From positions 1 to 54,393 of the forward strand of contig JAIPKD010000011.1 in assembly GCA_021733835.1 (NCBI GenBank): a DNA stretch of 54,393 nucleotides. Reading direction: 5' to 3'. This document shows, one piece after another, positions 1 through 8,426 of this stretch. The notes beneath the pieces are model-generated. The model saw only the letters and a program-made list of their open reading frames with translations. It searched no databases and was not told where the DNA came from. The stretch comes from Verrucomicrobiota bacterium (GTDB lineage: Bacteria > Verrucomicrobiota > Verrucomicrobiia > Limisphaerales > JAIPKD01). Numbering within the stretch: the first letter of the stretch is position 1; each line of letters begins with the position of its first letter. Position numbers and translations under genes: made by a program.

Positions 1-494
1 AACGGTTGCCCCTATCTCCCTCTCGTGTCTTCCGGGATTCCATAGTCAAATGGTTCCGTGCGCTTGATTCCATCCCTACGAGATTTTAAAAGGCACGGGC
101 GGTTGGTAATCGGGTGGAACCGTAGCTGTCGAAGCCATTGTCTTCGGAGCGCGGCTGAGCTGAAAGCCAGTCGCAGCAGTCTCGAAAAGTCATGCCCCCC
201 CCGCAATCGAATAAAGTCGTGGCATTCGAAACCGCTGCGGCTGATCCTTCGGACACAGCCGCGCTCCGTAATCCCCTCTCGTTCTCGTTCGCGTCCACGT
301 TCCCGTTTTTCGTATAGGATCATCGACTGTGGATAATCGGAATCGAGAACTTTAGCGCAAACGTGTACGAGAATGCGCACAAAGCCAAAATCGAAATTTC
401 TCCGCGTTTTTCGCGCGCTTGGCTCGGCGACCTTGGGCTTTAAATTCCCGCTCCGTTGGGGCGGATGCGTTGATTATGGAAAACGGCCCTCGGC
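1..494. other. Gene-free region with repeat DNA
   Basis: I see no credible gene here. Short open frames exist on both strands, but they follow the repeated GAACG/CGTTC-type hexamers and resemble no protein family. The stretch holds the first copy of a REP-like palindromic element (separate entry) and ends at the stop codon of fbaB. A short GC-rich hairpin at 484-502, with CGGCC/GGCCG arms and a small T-run on the minus side, could end fbaB transcription, but it is weak. Confidence 0.6.
145..345 (-). repeat. REP-like palindromic element, copy 1
   Basis: On the minus strand, about 140 bases (345 down to 203) match 36357-36510 at roughly 85% identity by eye. The core at 237-262 folds as GCGGCTG-TCC-loop-GGA-CAGCCGC, and both arms are conserved in the other copy while the loop differs. 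A 13-base perfect inverted repeat (145-157 with 256-268, CGGAGCGCGGCTG) pairs two GCGGCTG units head to head, like bacterial BIMEs. A purine-rich GAACG hexamer tract lies next to the core at about 280-315. No transposase is nearby. It is probably a genome-wide interspersed repeat mobilised in trans; only two copies can be seen here. Confidence 0.75.
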
Positions 495-1547
495 TCAGGC
501 CGCTTGAATCTCGTCGTCCAGATAAACGTCCTGGATGAGGTTGAGCAATCTAGCGCCCTCGCTCATCGGCCGCTGGAAGGCCTTTCGTCCCGAGATAAGC
601 CCCATGCCGCCGGCGCGTTTATTTATTATTGCGGTCTTGACGGCGTCCTTGAAATCGTCTTCGCCGGAGGCGCCTCCGGAGTTGATCAACCCGGCCCTGC
701 CCATGTAGCAATTGACGACTTGGTATCTTGTGAGATCGATCGGGTGGTCGGAGGTCAATTTTGAATATACAAGCTCATGTGACTTTCCGTACTTCTCGAA
801 GGCGTTATAGCCGCCGTTGTTGACCGGCTGTTTTTGTTTGATTATGTCGGCTTGGATGGTAACGCCCAGGTGGTTGGCCTGTCCGGTCAGGTCGGCGCTT
901 AAGTGATAATCCTTGTCCTTCTTGAATGCCGAATTCCTGAGATAACACCACAAGACCGTGGCCATTCCAAGTTCATGCGCCATTTTGAACGCCTCGGCCG
1001 TCTCCTGAATCTGACGCGTGGACTCCTCGGAGCCGTAGTAAATGGTCGCGCCGACAGCGGCGGCGCCCATATCGAAGGCCTGCTCGACCTGCCCGAAATA
1101 TATCTGGTCGAATTTATTCGGATAAGTAAGCAATTCGTTATGATTAAGCTTAGCGATAAAGGGAATCTTGTGCGCGTACTTCCGGCTAACGGCGCCGAGC
1201 ACGCCCAGCGTGGAAGCAACGGCGTTGCAGCCGCCTTCGAGCGCAAGTTGCACTATCTTTTCGGGGTCGAAATATTCGGGGTTCGGCGCGAAGCTGGCGC
1301 CCGCCGAGTGCTCGATTCCTTGATCCACGGGTAGTATCGACAGGTAGCCGGTACCGGAAAGACGGCCGTGGTCGAATATCTGCTGAATATTCCGAAGCAC
1401 CATGTTCGTCCGGTCGCTTTGTGCATAGACGCGATCCACGAAGTCCGGTCCGGGCAGGTGCAATTGTTCCTTCGGCACCGTTTTGCATTCGTGTTTCAAC
1501 AGGCTTTCTGCGTCGTTTCCCAAAAGTTTCTCGATCTCAGCATTCAT
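495..1547 (-). CDS. fbaB: Class I fructose-bisphosphate aldolase, FbaB/DhnA type
   Basis: Reversibly cleaves fructose 1,6-bisphosphate into glyceraldehyde 3-phosphate and dihydroxyacetone phosphate in glycolysis and gluconeogenesis; cytosolic. The 350-residue length matches the FbaB family. Visible hallmarks are LPVDQGIEH near residues 72-80, [10 protein letters not shown] near 129-138, and ADIIK near 233-237, whose lysine (about 237) should form the Schiff base; a GGASGEDDF phosphate-binding stretch lies near the C-terminus. The ATG at 1547 has no clear Shine-Dalgarno sequence but gives the family-typical N-terminus. It is followed by no other gene on its strand in the window. The next gene upstream is rpe, about 100 bases away on the same strand, so a sugar-phosphate transcription unit is plausible. 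Confidence 0.93.
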   Translation of the reverse strand: MNAEIEKLLGNDAESLLKHECKTVPKEQLHLPGPDFVDRVYAQSDRTNMVLRNIQQIFDHGRLSGTGYLSILPVDQGIEHSAGASFAPNPEYFDPEKIVQLALEGGCNAVASTLGVLGAVSRKYAHKIPFIAKLNHNELLTYPNKFDQIYFGQVEQAFDMGAAAVGATIYYGSEESTRQIQETAEAFKMAHELGMATVLWCYLRNSAFKKDKDYHLSADLTGQANHLGVTIQADIIKQKQPVNNGGYNAFEKYGKSHELVYSKLTSDHPIDLTRYQVVNCYMGRAGLINSGGASGEDDFKDAVKTAIINKRAGGMGLISGRKAFQRPMSEGARLLNLIQDVYLDDEIQAA

Positions 1548-1653
1548 AAGTATGTATTAGTTGAGTTCTACTTAATACTCTAAGTAAGAAGAAGTGCGTT
1601 CACTCCTTTTATAGTTTCAACATTGTATCGAATCCCGGATTAATCAAATAATT

Positions 1654-2349
1654 TCATTGATTCGCACCGGCTAGTCTGTATTCGCACTTTGCACCGGCGT
1701 CCTCGGCAAGGCGCCGCATCTTACGGATCGCAACTTTCATACTACGATGCCGGAATAATGTGGTTCCGCTGACGAATATATCCGCTCCCGCCCAGGCGCA
1801 TTCGGAAACGGTCTCAAAATCGATGCCGCCGTCGACTTCTATTCCGAAGTCCAAGCCCATTTCCTTTCGCCACACGGCGGCCTGACGGATTTTCGGCACC
1901 ATTTCCTCTATAAACGCCTGGCCGCCGAAGCCTGGATTAACCGTCATAACCAGCAATTGATCGATATCCTCCAAAAACGGTTTAACAAGCGAGATATTCG
2001 TAGGCGGATTTATGCTGAGCCCCACTCTGCAATTCATTGCTCGTATTTTCCAAATCAGCGAGGGTACCTTGTCCAGAAGCTCGACGTGCACGGTCAGAGT
2101 ATCCGCTCCGGCTTCGGCGAATTTCTCGATGAAAATATCCGGGTTTAGGCACATCAGGTGCACATCAAAAGGAATATCGACAACAGGGCGCAGCGCCTTC
2201 ACGATCGCAGGGCCGAAGGTCAGATTCGGCACGAAATTCCCGTCCATAATATCCCAATGCAGCCAATCGCCCCCTGCGCGTTTGACCCTCAGGCATTCGC
2301 CGGCCAATTTCCTGTAATCAGACGCCAATAATGACGGTGCAATTATCAT
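1654..2349 (-). CDS. rpe: Ribulose-phosphate 3-epimerase
   Basis: Interconverts D-ribulose 5-phosphate and D-xylulose 5-phosphate in the pentose phosphate pathway. I place the start at the ATG at 2349, giving the typical MIIAPSLLASD N-terminus (231 residues); an upstream TTG at 2385 would add 12 residues that do not belong to the family and overlap a terminator hairpin. Motifs: HWDIMDG (Asp33 and Asp36 region, metal and acid/base), DVHLM, MTVNPGFGGQ and EVDGGI with the second catalytic Asp near 173. It is a (beta/alpha)8 barrel of normal length. It sits between fbaB and a Tat-exported TIM-barrel protein, all minus strand, consistent with central sugar metabolism. Confidence 0.93.
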   Translation of the reverse strand: MIIAPSLLASDYRKLAGECLRVKRAGGDWLHWDIMDGNFVPNLTFGPAIVKALRPVVDIPFDVHLMCLNPDIFIEKFAEAGADTLTVHVELLDKVPSLIWKIRAMNCRVGLSINPPTNISLVKPFLEDIDQLLVMTVNPGFGGQAFIEEMVPKIRQAAVWRKEMGLDFGIEVDGGIDFETVSECAWAGADIFVSGTTLFRHRSMKVAIRKMRRLAEDAGAKCEYRLAGANQ

Positions 2350-2380
2350 AACATGCTCTATAAGGCATAAACCTAATGAA

Positions 2381-2410
2381 AACAACCGCGGCTTCGACTA
2401 AAAGCCGCGG
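2381..2410 (-). terminator. Rho-independent-type terminator
   Basis: Nine-base-pair perfect stem (CCGCGGCTT at 2386-2394 with AAGCCGCGG at 2402-2410) and a 7-base loop. Read on the minus strand it is followed by TTGTTTT. It lies just after the stop of the isomerase-like gene at 2449-3327 and before rpe, so it probably ends that transcript. Confidence 0.65.
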
Positions 2411-2448
2411 CGGACACTCATTAATCCGGTTTATCGATCGACCGGCGA

Positions 2449-3327
2449 TTAAACATCGCAGATTTCTATCGACTCCCTCATCGAAGTCAGCGGATCACGT
2501 GTAGGCGTAAACTCCTGCGCAACGAACCCCTTGAATCCGGTATCCACTATCGCCCGCATTACGGCCGGATAATAGATTTCCTGCGTCTCATCGATCTCGT
2601 GACGTCCGGGATTCCCGCCCGTATGGTAATGTCCGATGTACTGATGGAACTGCCGGATGGTACGGACTAAATCGCCCTCCATTATCTGCATGTGATAGAT
2701 ATCATAGAGCAGCTTCATCCGTTCCGAGCCGACGCCTTTAACGACCTCGGCGCCCCATGCCGTATGGTCGCATTGGTAGCCTTTATGGTTGACCTTGCTG
2801 TTGAGGAGTTCCATGACGACGTTCACCTTGTGTTTTTCGGCGACGCTCATAATGCGTTTGAGTCCCTTGACGCAATTCTTCATCCCCTCTTCGTCGTCCA
2901 TACCGTCGCGGTTACCGGAGAAACAGATGATATTCGGAAAACCGGCTTCGGCCACCTTTGGTATCAGCCTCTTGTAGCCCTCGACCAGTCCGTCATGGTT
3001 TTCGATCTTGTTGAATCCGTGGCTGATACCACCGGCCCCGTTGCACATGGCGCAGGTTAATCCGTGTTTCTTGACCACCGGCCATTCATTCTCGCCCAGT
3101 AGATCGATCCCTTCTATACCGATCTTCTTGGCGGCTATACATAATTCGTCCAGGCTCAATCCGCCGTAACACCATCTCGAAACCGAATGCCGTATATTGC
3201 CCTTAAGTTTCAGGGGCTTCAATTCTCCTATGGTAACGGCGGAAGCATTCATCGCCGCCGCGCCGAGAAACGCCGCACTACCGGCCATTTTCCGGATGGC
3301 CGACCTCCGGGATATCTGATTATTCAT
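2449..3327 (-). CDS. Tat-exported sugar isomerase-like TIM-barrel protein (hydroxypyruvate isomerase type)
   Basis: The protein (292 residues) opens with a twin-arginine signal (SRRSAIRKMAGSAAFLGAAAMNASA, with RR near residues 6-7), so export of the folded, probably metal-loaded enzyme is likely. The rest is an AP endonuclease-2/xylose isomerase-like TIM barrel (PF01261). The segments ELLNSKVNHKGYQCD, LLYDIYHMQIMEGD and HYHTGGNPGRHE resemble hydroxypyruvate isomerase (Hyi) and supply the expected Glu, Asp, His and Glu metal ligands. AGAGG upstream of the ATG at 3327 is a good ribosome site. The substrate is unknown: exported members of this fold are common in PVC and Bacteroidota genomes and usually annotated only as isomerase/epimerase. 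It is followed by a terminator hairpin. Confidence 0.8.
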   Translation of the reverse strand: MNNQISRRSAIRKMAGSAAFLGAAAMNASAVTIGELKPLKLKGNIRHSVSRWCYGGLSLDELCIAAKKIGIEGIDLLGENEWPVVKKHGLTCAMCNGAGGISHGFNKIENHDGLVEGYKRLIPKVAEAGFPNIICFSGNRDGMDDEEGMKNCVKGLKRIMSVAEKHKVNVVMELLNSKVNHKGYQCDHTAWGAEVVKGVGSERMKLLYDIYHMQIMEGDLVRTIRQFHQYIGHYHTGGNPGRHEIDETQEIYYPAVMRAIVDTGFKGFVAQEFTPTRDPLTSMRESIEICDV

Positions 3328-3486
3328 AATAGACCTCTGTTTTTTCTCAATTCACGAGAGTTCCTTTTCAGGCAGTATTAGACTTAAAAAAGCCTTTAAC
3401 GTCAAATCAGCAATTCAGGGTAATCCCGATTTCATGATTCGAATCAAGCGCACGTTCGCTTGCGCTCCCTCGCTCTAAAACTTTAA

Positions 3487-4257
3487 TTGACGGAACACAT
3501 TATATTGCCTGTGCATGTGCCGGATGCTTTACTGTCTCTTGTGACTGGGACGATAATCAACACTACCACTATCATAGCCGGGGGGACGCTGAGCCTGGCC
3601 ACCAAGCGCACGCTTTCCTTTAGGACTCAGATAATTCTGAAATACATCCTGGCGCTACTGACGATATACGCGGGAACGAGCATGACGTTATCCGGCTTCG
3701 GCGGTGGATTCCTTAAGACGCTCGGGCAATTGGCGATCGTTTTTCTATCCCTTATAATCGGAAATCTGATCGGCAAGACACTAGGAATCCAACGTTGTTT
3801 GAACACGCTTGGCAAGTACGCCCACGACCGCATCAGCGGCAAGCATTCAGACACACTACAAAAAGTGAACGAAGGCTTTGTAACATGCACGATCCTCTTC
3901 TGCGTAGGGCCCATGGCGCTGCTCGGCGCTTTACGCGACGGTTTATCGGGGGACTTCAAAATACTCGCTGTTAAATCGTTGATGGACGGCCTTGCCACGG
4001 CGGCATTCGTCAAAAACTTCAGCTGGGGCCCCATACTCGCGGCGGTTCCCGTCTTCGTTTATCAAGGGACATTGACGCTCTTGGCAAGAAACCTGGAACC
4101 GATCCTTCAGGATCAAGCCATGCTTGATTCGATAAACGCAACAGGCGGTTTGGTCATTCTCATGATCACACTCGTGATATTGAACGTAAAAAAGGTGCCG
4201 TTGGCCGATTACCTGCCGAGCCTGGCGGTCGCGCCGTTGTTGACATGGCTCTTCTGA
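3487..4257 (+). CDS. DUF554 family integral membrane protein
   Basis: A hydrophobic protein with about seven predicted membrane segments that resembles the DUF554 (YdfK-type) family, whose function is unknown. It shows the family's start-proximal GTIIN motif, a GNLIGK stretch after the third segment, and a conserved central region FVTCTILFCVGPMALLGALRDGL followed by KSLMDGLA. The longest frame uses TTG at 3487. A GTG at about 3541, giving an MTGTIIN start, would match the usual DUF554 N-terminus better; neither has a convincing Shine-Dalgarno sequence. It stands alone on the plus strand between a divergent isomerase gene and the oxidoreductase at 4447. Confidence 0.78.
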   Translation: MTEHIILPVHVPDALLSLVTGTIINTTTIIAGGTLSLATKRTLSFRTQIILKYILALLTIYAGTSMTLSGFGGGFLKTLGQLAIVFLSLIIGNLIGKTLGIQRCLNTLGKYAHDRISGKHSDTLQKVNEGFVTCTILFCVGPMALLGALRDGLSGDFKILAVKSLMDGLATAAFVKNFSWGPILAAVPVFVYQGTLTLLARNLEPILQDQAMLDSINATGGLVILMITLVILNVKKVPLADYLPSLAVAPLLTWLF

Positions 4258-4446
4258 TGGTACAGGTTTGCGACGGTTTTGCACCGTTGAAAAAACATAC
4301 CCCAAAATCGCCGGTCGCGGAAAAAGGGACTAAAACAGACAAATCTTGATCAAAAAACCTTGAAACATGAGCAATTCAAAGTTGATAATCGGATATAGCG
4401 AAATTGGAAAACTGTTCTTCAACTCGAAAACAACATGGGAAATAGT

Positions 4447-5598
4447 ATGAAAACTGTACGATTCGGAATCATCGGCCTCGGGAACATGGGAAAATACCAT
4501 GCCGATTATCTGTCCAAACAAAAAGTCACTCGTGCCGAGTTGACGGCTGTAAGTGATGCTGTCCCAAAAAACCTCGAAAGGTTCAAGCACCTAAAGACAT
4601 TCGAGAATCCCGAAGACCTGATTAATTCAGGCGAGGTCGACGCGGTGATTATCGCCACGCCGCATTACTTTCATACTTCACTCGGAATCAAAGCACTTAA
4701 CAAAGGGCTGCATGTGCTCGTAGAAAAACCGATCTCCGTCCATAAGGCCGACTGCGAACGTCTCATAGCCGCGCATTCCAATGACGAGCAGGCCTTTTCA
4801 GCAATGTTCCAGCTCCGGACAGACCCTAAATTCAAGAAGGTAAAGTCCATCATAGACAACGGGGAGCTGGGCGAGATCGTTCGAGTGAATTGGATAATTA
4901 CCGACTGGTACCGCACCGAAGCCTACTACGCCAGCGGCGGATGGCGCGCGACATGGAAAGGCGAAGGCGGCGGCGTCCTCCTGAATCAATGCCCGCATAA
5001 CCTCGACCTCATGATTTGGCTCTTCGGCGCACCGTCGCGCGTCCGCGGATTCTGTCAACTCGGACGCTTCCACAACATCGAGGTCGAAGACAACGTTACC
5101 GCTTTCCTTGAATACCCCAACGGCGCCACCGGCCTCTTCGTCACCTCCACGGGCGAGGCGCCGGGTACGAATAGGCTCGAGATCGCGGGCGACCGCGGTA
5201 AGCTCGTCCTCGAAAACGGACGTCTCCTATTCACACGAAACGAAGTGCCCATGCTCGAATTCAGCCGCAACGCGCGCACCGGATTCGCAAGCCCGGATGT
5301 ATGGAATATCGAGATACCTATCCCCTCGACCGGCCCGCGCCACGAGGAAATCACCCAGAATTTCATCGACTCGATCATCGATGGGACACCCCTGATTGCG
5401 CCGGCTGAGGAAGGCATACACTCGGTCGAACTGGCCAATACTATCCTCTTCTCGTCACTGCAGAATAAATCGATCGAGATGCCGCTCGACGGCAAGGCGT
5501 TCGAAGAAAAACTTAATCAGCTTATAGCGGAATCCAAGTTCGAAAAGAAAGTCGTGGAAGTCTCCGACGAGGACTTCACACAATCATTCAAAACATAA
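4447..5598 (+). CDS. Gfo/Idh/MocA-family NAD(P)-dependent oxidoreductase
   Basis: A Rossmann-fold dehydrogenase of the glucose-fructose oxidoreductase/inositol dehydrogenase family (383 residues). The N-terminal nucleotide-binding motif is GIIGLGNMGKYHAD. VEKPIS carries the usual lysine that contacts substrate and cofactor, and the C-terminal domain has GGGVLLNQCPHNLDLMIWLFG with the typical histidine. I chose the ATG at 4447, preceded by GGGA at good spacing, over the ATG at 4435, which has weaker upstream bases and adds four residues. The next gene, a sugar isomerase-like TIM barrel, begins 23 bases downstream, so the two are probably co-transcribed. Such pairs usually interconvert sugars or inositols; the actual substrate cannot be read from the sequence. 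Confidence 0.9.
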   Translation: MKTVRFGIIGLGNMGKYHADYLSKQKVTRAELTAVSDAVPKNLERFKHLKTFENPEDLINSGEVDAVIIATPHYFHTSLGIKALNKGLHVLVEKPISVHKADCERLIAAHSNDEQAFSAMFQLRTDPKFKKVKSIIDNGELGEIVRVNWIITDWYRTEAYYASGGWRATWKGEGGGVLLNQCPHNLDLMIWLFGAPSRVRGFCQLGRFHNIEVEDNVTAFLEYPNGATGLFVTSTGEAPGTNRLEIAGDRGKLVLENGRLLFTRNEVPMLEFSRNARTGFASPDVWNIEIPIPSTGPRHEEITQNFIDSIIDGTPLIAPAEEGIHSVELANTILFSSLQNKSIEMPLDGKAFEEKLNQLIAESKFEKKVVEVSDEDFTQSFKT

Positions 5599-5621
5599 AC
5601 AATCAACCTAATATAAAGGCT

Positions 5622-6503
5622 ATGTATTTCTCCGGAATAGCAGACGAAGCGGGAGACCCGATTGAAATCCAGATTAAGGCAACCAAGGAGCTGGGCTGGA
5701 AACATATCGAAGCGCGAAACGTTATCGTAGACGACTTCGAAAAAGGGAATATCCATGACATACCAGACTCCGCCTTCGATGCGCTTGTGCATAAACTCGA
5801 GGACGCTGGCATAAAAATCAACTGCTTCGGTTCAACAATAGGAAACTGGGCGGCGAAAATAGAAGACCCGTTCGAGCCGACACTCGAAACCGCAAAACGC
5901 GCCATCCCGCGAATGCAGCGGCTCGGCACCAAACTTATCCGCATTATGAGCTTCGCTATCCGTGAAGCAGAAGACCAGATGCGCGAAGAACGTTTCAAAC
6001 GCCTGCGGGAGTTGACCAAGATGTTCCTCGATGCCAGCATCCAACCGGTACACGAAAACTGTATGAACTACGGCGGACTCGGCTGGACGTTCATGCTCGA
6101 TCTGCTTGAAAACGTGCCCGGCCTCAAGGTCGTCTACGATACCGGCAATCCCGTCTTTAACGACGACCGCACCAAACCCGCGCCGTATCCCAAACAAGAC
6201 CCATGGGAATACTACTCACATATCAGGGAGCACATTGCGCACGTGCATATCAAGGACGCCGTGTGGAATCCGGAGAAGAACGACGCCGATTACACATACC
6301 CCGGCGAAGGCGATGGTCAAATCCCGCGAATCCTCGAAGACCTGTTCGCCAACGGCTACGACGCCGGAATATCGATCGAGCCGCACCTGGCGGTCGTCTT
6401 CCACGACGCCTCCGTCTCGGCCTCACCCGAACAACAATACGATACTTACGTAGAATACGGACGTAGACTCATGAAGCTCGTCGACTCGATCAAATCCGGT
6501 TAG
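5622..6503 (+). CDS. Sugar phosphate isomerase/epimerase family TIM-barrel protein
   Basis: A 293-residue PF01261 (xylose isomerase-like TIM barrel) protein without a signal peptide, so cytosolic. Likely metal ligands are in PVHENCMNY (Glu, near residue 145), VYDTGNP (Asp), HIAHVHIKD (His) and ISIEPHL (Glu near the C-terminus). It follows the Gfo/Idh/MocA gene by 23 bases on the same strand. The pairing suggests sequential steps on one sugar or inositol derivative, for example oxidation followed by isomerisation or epimerisation. It differs clearly from the exported isomerase-like protein at 2449-3327. The exact substrate is unknown. Confidence 0.87.
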   Translation: MYFSGIADEAGDPIEIQIKATKELGWKHIEARNVIVDDFEKGNIHDIPDSAFDALVHKLEDAGIKINCFGSTIGNWAAKIEDPFEPTLETAKRAIPRMQRLGTKLIRIMSFAIREAEDQMREERFKRLRELTKMFLDASIQPVHENCMNYGGLGWTFMLDLLENVPGLKVVYDTGNPVFNDDRTKPAPYPKQDPWEYYSHIREHIAHVHIKDAVWNPEKNDADYTYPGEGDGQIPRILEDLFANGYDAGISIEPHLAVVFHDASVSASPEQQYDTYVEYGRRLMKLVDSIKSG

Positions 6504-6505
6504 CA

Positions 6506-6540
6506 GCCTCCCGGAAAACCGTGTTCAAGCGTCGGGAGGC
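6506..6540 (+). terminator. Hairpin after the oxidoreductase/isomerase pair
   Basis: Perfect 8-base stem (GCCTCCCG at 6506-6513 with CGGGAGGC at 6533-6540) with a 19-base loop, starting just after the stop codon at 6503. The T-run after it is poor, so it may work as a weak or Rho-assisted terminator, or only as a 3' stabilising hairpin. Confidence 0.45.
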
Positions 6541-6657
6541 GTGGTCTTGAATCTTAACGCGTAAGCCCGGGACATAGCGCCCCGGTTACGGACGCCCTTG
6601 GACCTCCAAAATCTTGGCTTGCATAGGACGGCTGGATAAATAATCTTAACAAAATGT

Positions 6658-6675
6658 GACGCCCCTTTGGGCGTC
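6658..6675 (+). promoter_or_regulatory. Compact hairpin in the efp leader
   Basis: A perfect 7-base-pair stem with a 4-base loop (GACGCCC-CTTT-GGGCGTC) ends 27 bases before the efp start codon. It is not followed by a T-run, so it is unlikely to be a simple terminator. It could influence efp translation or mark the end of upstream transcription. Confidence 0.4.
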
Positions 6676-6702
6676 GTCGATAAAAATGTACTTTGATTAA
6701 AT

Positions 6703-7260
6703 ATGGCAACAGCAAATGACCTAAGAAAAGGCATGGCAATTGAATACAACGGAGATGTATCCGTTGTCATGGACGCGCAACATCGGACACCCGGCAACCT
6801 CCGTGCCTTCGTCCAGGTACAACTCAGAAACCTCAGAACCGGCAAATCAATGGATGCGAAATTCAGCTCCACCGAACGCGTGGATATCATCCCATTGATA
6901 ACCCGGAAAATGGAATACAGCTACAAAGACGGCGAAGACTTCGTGTTCACCGACCCGGAGACATTCGAAACGGTAACCGTGGAACCGGACATCGTGGGTG
7001 ACGCAGTACAATTCATGGTCGAAAACTCGCCGGTAACGGTTACCTCCATCGAAGAACGCGTCGTCATGATCGAACTGCCGCCAAGTGTCGTCTTGACGGT
7101 AACGGAAGCCCCTGAGGGCGTTCGCGGAGATTCCGCCAGTAACGTACAAAAATCGATCACCCTCGAAACGGGCATCACAATTCAAGCCCCGCTCTTCATC
7201 AAGACCGGAGAAAAAATCAAGATCGACACACGGAGCGGCAAGTACATGGAAAGGGCATGA
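6703..7260 (+). CDS. efp: Elongation factor P
   Basis: EF-P binds between the ribosomal P and E sites and relieves stalling at consecutive prolines. The 185-residue protein has the normal three beta-barrel domains: KOW-like residues 1-65, an OB domain at about 70-130, and a C-terminal OB domain with GDSASN and TGAxIxxPLFIxxGE-like features. The loop tip reads HRTPGNLRAF, so the position that carries the modified lysine (EpmA/B) or arginine (EarP) in other bacteria appears to be asparagine. The same loop is familiar from Verrucomicrobia, and neither modification system is encoded nearby. The start at 6703 gives the family-typical N-terminus. It is followed by the rpmH-rnpA-yidD-yidC-khpB group with its own apparent promoter. 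Confidence 0.95.
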   Translation: MATANDLRKGMAIEYNGDVSVVMDAQHRTPGNLRAFVQVQLRNLRTGKSMDAKFSSTERVDIIPLITRKMEYSYKDGEDFVFTDPETFETVTVEPDIVGDAVQFMVENSPVTVTSIEERVVMIELPPSVVLTVTEAPEGVRGDSASNVQKSITLETGITIQAPLFIKTGEKIKIDTRSGKYMERA

Positions 7261-7314
7261 CCCGCCATCGAGCAAACCGACCGGCTCCCGGCAACTGGCA
7301 CTATTTCGGCAAAC

Positions 7315-7342
7315 TTGACAGACGCGTGTCACGTGCTATTGT
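7315..7342 (+). promoter_or_regulatory. Candidate sigma-70 promoter for the rpmH operon
   Basis: TTGACA at 7315-7320, a 16-base spacer and TATTGT at 7337-7342 give a perfect -35 and a partial -10 match. It lies about 200 bases before rpmH in the 280-base gap after efp, where a promoter for the rpmH-rnpA group is expected. The long leader this implies is unexplained. Confidence 0.45.
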
Positions 7343-7540
7343 CTATCCTTCCGTGCCGTGACGGACGGATTATGTCATGCTCACGGTAATCCGGTTAGTT
7401 CGATTATACGGAATTGAATCGAATCAAGCATTGTTAAAAACGTGGATTCGACTTAAATTCATAAGGAAGCGGTTTGTATCCGCGTGTAAATAACATTTTT
7501 TGTATTAACAAGAGAATTCAGGAAAGGGACAAAGTTAACA

Positions 7541-7678
7541 ATGAAACGTACATTTCAGCCATCCAACATTCGACGAAGACGACAATACGGATTCCTGAAG
7601 AAACAATCCACCAAGAGCGGCCGCGCCATCATAGCTAATCGCAGGAGAAAAGGCCGTAAACGCTTGACCACGGTATAG
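7541..7678 (+). CDS. rpmH: 50S ribosomal protein L34
   Basis: A very short, basic 45-residue protein, [18 protein letters not shown] at the N-terminus and RRRKGRKRL near the C-terminus, the classic bL34 pattern. It is a component of the large ribosomal subunit. A GGAAAGGG stretch lies upstream of the ATG. rnpA starts 8 bases after the stop, reproducing the conserved bacterial rpmH-rnpA order. Confidence 0.97.
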   Translation: MKRTFQPSNIRRRRQYGFLKKQSTKSGRAIIANRRRKGRKRLTTV

Positions 7679-7686
7679 GTGGATTC

Positions 7687-8070
7687 ATGATGCCAGCCCG
7701 GGCACAGGACAAATTAGGATTCCAGCGGCGGATGCGGATTCAGCGGTCGGCGGAGTTCCGTTGCCTTAAAGAAACGGGTTCGCGGATTAGCTACGGTTGC
7801 CTCACGGCTAACTGGGGGGAAACCCGCAAGCATTCACATCCGCGCCTGGGCGTTATCACAAGCAAGAGAATCGGCTCATCGGTCACCCGAAATCGAACCA
7901 GGCGCATCATAAGAGAAGCCTTCAGACTGCATCAACACGAAATACGCAATCCTGTTTCCATCGTCCTGGTCGCTCGGAAATCGATTGCCGACAAATCCAT
8001 GCGTGAGGTGGAACGGGATATGTTGAAACTCTTTGAACGCGCCGGATTACTTAAGGATTCGAAACAGTGA
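7687..8070 (+). CDS. rnpA: Ribonuclease P protein component
   Basis: Protein subunit of RNase P, which with the M1-type RNA removes 5' leaders from tRNA precursors. The 127-residue sequence has an N-terminal aromatic/basic part ([13 protein letters not shown]), the central strand region [27 protein letters not shown] with the RNR signature, and a basic helix. AGGTGG precedes the ATG. The final codons overlap the GTG start of yidD by 4 bases, indicating translational coupling. The RNA partner (rnpB) is not in this window. Confidence 0.95.
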   Translation: MMPARAQDKLGFQRRMRIQRSAEFRCLKETGSRISYGCLTANWGETRKHSHPRLGVITSKRIGSSVTRNRTRRIIREAFRLHQHEIRNPVSIVLVARKSIADKSMREVERDMLKLFERAGLLKDSKQ

Positions 8071-8417
8071 AAGCCCATCTGAAACTACTCGTTTTCCTTA
8101 TTAGGGGCTATCAGATAATTTTGTCCCCCGCAAAAACCGCGCTGTTCGGCCCGGCCGGGCATTGCAGGTTTACGCCGACATGCTCGCAGTACGCCGTCGA
8201 CGCCGTCAAGACCCATGGCGCCGGCCGCGGTGTATTCCTGGGAATTCGACGGATAATGCGCTGTCACCCCTGGGGCGGCAGCGGTTACGACCCCGTGCCG
8301 CCCGCCGTTTTAAAACGCACACCTTGTGGATGTTCGCGCCATCACAGGCCCGATCGTTTCACATCTATCGCTCCCCAAAACCTTCAACGTCATAGCGCTT
8401 GTCAGCCTGGAAAATAA
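8067..8417 (+). CDS. yidD: Membrane protein insertion efficiency factor YidD
   Basis: Small inner-membrane-associated protein that helps YidC-dependent insertion. It starts at GTG 8067, overlapping rnpA by 4 bases. The diagnostic pattern is complete: [56 protein letters not shown], with the three conserved cysteines. At 116 residues it is longer than many YidD proteins; the last 30 or so residues ([12 protein letters not shown] onward) are a low-conservation tail. yidC begins 9 bases downstream. Confidence 0.95.
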   Translation: MKAHLKLLVFLIRGYQIILSPAKTALFGPAGHCRFTPTCSQYAVDAVKTHGAGRGVFLGIRRIMRCHPWGGSGYDPVPPAVLKRTPCGCSRHHRPDRFTSIAPQNLQRHSACQPGK

Positions 8418-8426
8418 CTCTGTCAA

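Noticed and set aside
328-336. Perfect DnaA-box sequence TGTGGATAA
   Set aside because: It is a single box inside the REP-like element, and the second copy of the element has a different sequence at that position. No cluster of boxes or dnaA gene is nearby, so it is not evidence for an origin.
2350-2385. TTG start for rpe at 2385
   Set aside because: It adds 12 residues absent from the family and begins at the terminator hairpin; the ATG at 2349 yields the standard N-terminus.
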